Shown: in pieces, positions 58,005 to 61,790 of the stretch | Layout: every line of letters begins with the position of its first letter | How positions within the stretch are numbered: the first letter of the stretch is position 1 | NCBI GenBank assembly: GCA_023436885.1 | Contig: JAEZHI010000037.1 | Span: 1-61,790 of the forward strand | Source of the DNA: Pseudomonadota bacterium | GTDB lineage: Bacteria; Pseudomonadota; Alphaproteobacteria; Rhizobiales; Pleomorphomonadaceae | Length of the DNA stretch: 61,790 nucleotides | Direction of reading: 5' to 3' | Program-made: the position numbers and the translations under genes | Notes under the pieces: generated by a model | Seen by the model: only the letters and a program-made list of their open reading frames with translations | Database searches by the model: none | Told to the model about the DNA's origin: nothing

Positions 58005-59519
58005 ATGTCGGCCGCGACCAGCGACGTCATTCTCAAGATTAATAACGTATCCAAGCTGTTCGGCCCGGTCGCCGCGCTGAAGAACATGCACCTTGAGGTG
58101 CGGGCCGGCCGCGTTCATACGCTGCTCGGCGAGAACGGCGCTGGCAAATCGACGCTGATGAAGATCCTGGCAGGCGTCTATCATGCCACGTCAGGCGAAG
58201 TGGAATTCTGCGGCACACCCTACAAGCCCGAGAATCCTCAGGAGGCAGCCGTCCGCGGCCTCACCATCGTTTTCCAGGAACTCAGCCTCTGCAACAACAT
58301 GACGGTGGCCGAGAATATCCTGGCGACGCGCGAGCCATCCGTCTACGGCTTCATCAATGATCAGGCGCTGGAGCGTCGCGCCGCCGAGATCGTCCGCGAC
58401 CTTGGGCTGCCCATCGACGTGACCGAAAAGGTCGGCAATCTCTCGATGGCCCAGCGCCAGCTCGTCGAGATCGCCAAGGGCCTGTCGATCCCCGAGCCGC
58501 GCCTCGTCATTCTCGATGAGCCGACGTCTTCGCTCACCGATGCCGAGACGGAAATCCTGTTCTCGATCATCGACCGCCTCAAAGCGAGGGGCGTTGCCAT
58601 CATTTACATCTCGCACCGCATGGAAGAAATCATGCGGCTTTCCGATGACATCACCGTCATCCGCGACGGTGAATATATCGCCACCCGCCAGCGCGAGACC
58701 GTCACCATCGACGAACTGATCGCCATGATGGTGGGCCGGCAGATGAACGAGATCTACCCGCCGCGCCTTTCAGCAGCCCCTGCAACAAGTGAAGCGCCGA
58801 TCCTGTCCGTCGAAAAGTTCAGCCGAAGCGGCGAATTCGAGGACGTTTCCTTCGAAGTGCGAAAAGGCGAGATTCTAGGCTTCTTCGGTCTGATCGGTTC
58901 CGGCCGCTCGGAGATGATGAACGCGCTGTTCGGTATGAAAGCGGCTTCTGGTACCGTCCGCATCGACGGCGAGCCGGCGGTCATTGCCTCCCCGGTTGAT
59001 GCCATTGGCCGGCGCATTGCGTTCGTCACCGAAAACCGCAAGGAAGAGGGCCTCGTTCTCGCCCACAGCGTGGAGTGGAACATCTCGATGGCAGCGCTCG
59101 GCCGCTTCGCCGCGTCGCTCGGCTTCATGCGCAAGCGCGCAGAACGCAAGGCGGCAACCGACGAAGTCAGCCGGCTTACCATCAAGACCGCATCGGTCGA
59201 CACGCCGGTTGGCTCGCTCTCCGGTGGCAATCAGCAAAAGGCGGTTCTCGCCAAGTGGCTGCTGACCCAGCCGCGCATCCTGATCCTCGATGAGCCGACG
59301 CGCGGCGTCGATGTCGGCGCCAAGTTCGAAATCTACAAGATCATCCGCCAACTGGTGGCCGAGGGAACGGCAATCCTGCTGATCTCCTCCGAGCTGCCGG
59401 AAGTCCTCGGGATGAGTGATCGCCTCGTCGTCATGCACGAAGGCCGGCTCAGCGCCACGCTGCCAGGCGGCGCCACTCCCGAAACGGTCATGGCCCACGC
59501 GACAGGTATCACGTCATGA
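58005..59519 (+). CDS. CUT2 ABC transporter ATPase, tandem-domain (RbsA-like)
   Basis: A 504-residue protein with two ATPase domains. Domain 1 has Walker A GENGAGKSTL, signature LSMAQRQLVEIAKGL and Walker B VILDEPTSSL. Domain 2 has a degenerate Walker A GLIGSGRSEMM, signature LSGGNQQKAVLAKWL and LILDEPTRGVDVGAK. Degenerate second sites are usual in RbsA proteins. It overlaps the permease start by four bases. Confidence 0.95.
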   Translation: MSAATSDVILKINNVSKLFGPVAALKNMHLEVRAGRVHTLLGENGAGKSTLMKILAGVYHATSGEVEFCGTPYKPENPQEAAVRGLTIVFQELSLCNNMTVAENILATREPSVYGFINDQALERRAAEIVRDLGLPIDVTEKVGNLSMAQRQLVEIAKGLSIPEPRLVILDEPTSSLTDAETEILFSIIDRLKARGVAIIYISHRMEEIMRLSDDITVIRDGEYIATRQRETVTIDELIAMMVGRQMNEIYPPRLSAAPATSEAPILSVEKFSRSGEFEDVSFEVRKGEILGFFGLIGSGRSEMMNALFGMKAASGTVRIDGEPAVIASPVDAIGRRIAFVTENRKEEGLVLAHSVEWNISMAALGRFAASLGFMRKRAERKAATDEVSRLTIKTASVDTPVGSLSGGNQQKAVLAKWLLTQPRILILDEPTRGVDVGAKFEIYKIIRQLVAEGTAILLISSELPEVLGMSDRLVVMHEGRLSATLPGGATPETVMAHATGITS

Positions 59520-60487
59520 GCGACGAAAAACGCACAAGCTCCGCCCAGAATCCTTATGCCAAGCTGCTCCGTCAGTATGGCGGCATCCTGGTCTCCCTGG
59601 TGATCCTCTGCATCATCTTTTCGGTGATGAACCCGCGCTTCATGACGGTTGCCAACTTCATGAACGTGCTGCAGCAGATCGCGGTGATCGCCATCGCGGC
59701 CTTCGGCATGACCTGGGTGATCCTGCTTGGTGAGATCGACCTCTCGATCGGATCGATCATCGCTGTCGCCGGCATGGCTGCGGCGCAGGCCTTCCTCGTC
59801 GGCTTTGGCTTCATGCCAACCCTTCTGCTGACATTGCTGGCTGGCGCGGCGATGGGTCTTGCCAATGGCGTGCTCACTGCCAAGCTCGGGTTGCCGTCGT
59901 TCATCGTGACGGTAGCGACCATGGGCATTTTCCGCGGCCTCGTCAGCCTGCCGACCAACGGCGCACCGGCGATGATCGAGGACCCGACCTGGATTGCTAT
60001 CGGCGCCAACAGCTTCGTCGGCCTGCCGATCATCATCTGGATCGTCGTGGTGCTTTTCGTGTTCAACCACGTGCTCCTGTCGAAGACAACCTTCGGCCGT
60101 CGCGCTTATCTCACCGGTGGCAACCGTGAGGCGGCGGTCTACTCGGGCATCAAGGTCGACCGGGTGAAGATCACCATCTTCATGATCTCCGGCATCATGG
60201 CGGCGGTCTCCGGCATTCTGCTGTCGTCCCGCCTCTACTCAGCGCAGACCAACGCCGGCACGAGCTACGAGCTGGATGCCATCGCGGCGGCGGTGCTCGG
60301 CGGCACCAGTCTTTCCGGTGGCGTCGGCACCATGATCGGCACACTCATTGGTGCGCTGATCATCGGCATCATGAACAACGGCATGAACATGCTCTCCGTT
60401 CCCTACTTCTACCAGTTGATCGTCAAGGGCTTGGTCATTCTGCTGGCCGTCTGGCTCGACGTTCGTTCCAAGCGGGCCAGGCAATAA
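59516..60487 (+). CDS. CUT2 ABC transporter permease (RbsC-like)
   Basis: A 323-residue permease. Motifs: ILLGEIDLSIGSIIAVAGMA, FIVTVATMGIFRGLVSLPTN, SGIKVDRVKITIFMISGIMA and AIAAAVLGGTSLSGGVGTM. It shares its last base with the first base of the kinase ATG (TAATG). Confidence 0.94.
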   Translation: MSDEKRTSSAQNPYAKLLRQYGGILVSLVILCIIFSVMNPRFMTVANFMNVLQQIAVIAIAAFGMTWVILLGEIDLSIGSIIAVAGMAAAQAFLVGFGFMPTLLLTLLAGAAMGLANGVLTAKLGLPSFIVTVATMGIFRGLVSLPTNGAPAMIEDPTWIAIGANSFVGLPIIIWIVVVLFVFNHVLLSKTTFGRRAYLTGGNREAAVYSGIKVDRVKITIFMISGIMAAVSGILLSSRLYSAQTNAGTSYELDAIAAAVLGGTSLSGGVGTMIGTLIGALIIGIMNNGMNMLSVPYFYQLIVKGLVILLAVWLDVRSKRARQ

Positions 60488-61434
60488 TGCGTCAAAGTAA
60501 GGTTCTTACCATCGGCGAAGTACTGGTGGAGATCGTCGCGACCGAACGTGGCAATGGCTTTCGCGAGCCAGTCAAGCTGATCGGCCCCTTCCCCTCCGGC
60601 GCGCCGGCCATCTTCATCGATCAGGTCGGCAAGCTCGGGCAGGCGGCGGCCATCATCTCGCGGGTTGGCGATGATGACTTCGGTCACGTCAATCTTGAGC
60701 GGTTGAAGCGAGACGGCGTCGATGTCTCCGGCATCGAAGTCGATCCGCTCGGAACCACCGGCAGCGCCTTCGTGCGTTATCGCGAGGATGGCGGCCGCAA
60801 CTTCGTCTTCAACATTCGCCACAGCGCCTGCGGCACCATCGAGCTCAAGGGGCCGGCTGCGGCCCTGGCCGAGACCTGCACCCACATGCATGTCATGGGC
60901 TCATCTCTCTATGCGCCAAGCGTCGTCGAGGCGGTCCTGACGGCAACCCGCAAGATCAAGGCCAACGGTGGCACGGTGTCGTTTGACCCGAACCTTCGTG
61001 CCGAGATCCTGAACAGCCCGGGCATGCGCGAAGCCCTCGCCGTGGTTCTCGGAGAGACCGACCTGTTCCTGCCGAGCGGCGAAGAACTGTTCCTGTTCTC
61101 ACCGGCCGACAGCGAGAAGGAAGCCATCGCCAATCTTTTGAACAGTGGCATCAAGGCCGTTGTCCTTAAGCGCGGTGCGGCCGGCGCCAGCTATTTCGAC
61201 GCCAACGGAGAGATCAGCCTGCCGGGCTTCAAGGTGACGGAGATCGACCCCACAGGCGCCGGCGACTGTTTCGGAGCCACCTTCGTCACGTTCTGGCTGG
61301 CGGGAGCCGATCCCGAGACGGCGCTTCGTTATGCCAACGCAGCAGGCGCCAAGGCCGTTACCCGATCTGGCCCGATGGAAGGCGCTTCAACGCGCGCCGA
61401 GCTGGATGCGCTCATTGCAGAACAAAGGAGCTGA
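60487..61434 (+). CDS. PfkB family sugar kinase
   Basis: A 315-residue kinase: GEVLVEIVATERGNGF, a PSGAPAIFIDQVGKLGQAAA substrate-binding segment, and DPTGAGDCFGATFVTFWLAG with the catalytic Asp. This lacks the GGKGANQA of ribokinase and is closer to fructokinase, tagatose or 2-keto-3-deoxygluconate kinases. With the following KbaZ-like gene, phosphorylation of D-tagatose or another ketohexose is a reasonable inference. Confidence 0.88.
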   Translation: MRQSKVLTIGEVLVEIVATERGNGFREPVKLIGPFPSGAPAIFIDQVGKLGQAAAIISRVGDDDFGHVNLERLKRDGVDVSGIEVDPLGTTGSAFVRYREDGGRNFVFNIRHSACGTIELKGPAAALAETCTHMHVMGSSLYAPSVVEAVLTATRKIKANGGTVSFDPNLRAEILNSPGMREALAVVLGETDLFLPSGEELFLFSPADSEKEAIANLLNSGIKAVVLKRGAAGASYFDANGEISLPGFKVTEIDPTGAGDCFGATFVTFWLAGADPETALRYANAAGAKAVTRSGPMEGASTRAELDALIAEQRS

Positions 61435-61438
61435 AGCC

Positions 61439-61790
61439 ATGACCAGGAACCCGTTGAGCGACATTTCCACATGGCGCTTCCGTGCGTCGGGCCTGCGCGG
61501 CATTCCGTCGATCTGCTCGGCCCATCCAGTGGTGATCGAGGCGGCGATGCGACATGCCGCCCGTCTTGACCTACCTGTGCTGATCGAAGCCACCTGCAAC
61601 CAGGTCAACCAGGACGGTGGCTATACCGGCATGACGCCGGCCGACTTCCGCAACTTTGTCGAAAAGATCGCAAAAAGCGTCGGCTTCCCCTTCGACCGCG
61701 TCATCCTGGGCGGTGACCACCTCGGTCCCAACCCGTGGAAGAAGCTGCCCGCTACTGAGGCCATGGCCAAGGCCAGGGTGATGATCGACG
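61439..61790 (+). CDS. Partial KbaZ/GatZ-family protein (tagatose-bisphosphate aldolase non-catalytic subunit)
   Basis: The first 117 codons are in the window. The sequence has GLRGIPSICSAHPVVIEAAM, LIEATCNQVNQDGGYTGMTP and GGDHLGPNPWKK, typical of KbaZ/GatZ. It starts five bases after the kinase stop, with AAAGGAG upstream. In E. coli these proteins stabilise the catalytic KbaY/GatY subunit. Family members in Agrobacterium have been described as D-tagatose-6-phosphate 4-epimerases, to my recollection, and that role would fit an operon without KbaY. The missing 3' part leaves this open. Confidence 0.88.
   Translation, partial: MTRNPLSDISTWRFRASGLRGIPSICSAHPVVIEAAMRHAARLDLPVLIEATCNQVNQDGGYTGMTPADFRNFVEKIAKSVGFPFDRVILGGDHLGPNPWKKLPATEAMAKARVMID

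Noticed and set aside
1..61790. CRISPR array, rRNA or tRNA genes
   Set aside because: No regularly spaced repeats, rRNA core sequences or tRNA T-arm and acceptor patterns were recognised in intergenic regions; short GGTTCGA-like matches lie inside genes.

Overview
The window is GC-rich chromosomal DNA from an alphaproteobacterium, most likely a member of Hyphomicrobiales (Rhizobiales). The basis is the density of ABC solute-uptake operons (CUT1, CUT2 and polyamine types), the single-domain CUT2 ATPase, BtpA, the protein style and the codon use. No rRNA or tRNA gene fixes the taxon, and no CRISPR array is present.

Layout. Positions 1-2294 (minus strand) are the edge of an integrated element: the first codons of a capsid-like gene behind a 12-base G tract, an AlpA-type regulator, an unknown protein overlapping the integrase, and a P4-type integrase. 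From 2533 to about 14700 is a stress and regulatory patchwork: TetR and a metallo-beta-lactamase-fold hydrolase around a palindromic operator, tautomerase and HxlR, a small catalase-like protein, pyruvate oxidase, a 932-residue winged-helix/ATPase regulator, a LuxR protein behind a perfect 22-bp palindrome, and LysR with a cupin protein. Positions 14757-27716 hold amino-acid-type catabolism: threonine aldolase, then an operon (binding protein, racemase, two permeases, ATPase, DUF917, HyuA), a divergent LuxR regulator and two neighbouring fold-type-II PLP enzymes.

Positions 28207-33012 hold a chromate transporter and a TetR-MFS-HlyD efflux operon with a palindromic operator. Positions 33316-37342 are an ECF sigma operon (sigma, membrane anti-sigma, periplasmic sensor) that runs into DUF1800 and DUF1501 genes. 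Positions 37355-46044 are a CUT2 uptake operon with phosphotriesterase-like, amidotransferase-like, ribokinase-like, BtpA and M20 amidohydrolase genes under an XRE-cupin regulator.

Positions 46327-49798 are a membrane-integrity operon of PspA, YqiJ and flotillin. The PspA-like protein carries an extra N-terminal segment of about 155 residues that resembles the N-terminal, non-nuclease part of TnpB transposon proteins. I regard this as the most unusual feature of the window. Positions 50166-56532 are FadR, a Cys/Met PLP enzyme and a complete CUT1 sugar-type importer. Positions 56923-61790 are a CUT2 importer, a PfkB sugar kinase and the start of a KbaZ/GatZ-family gene, which points to ketohexose or hexitol use.

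Functions come from reading motifs and gene order only; no database search was run. Starts were moved from the longest frame wherever a Shine-Dalgarno site or an ATGA overlap supported it.
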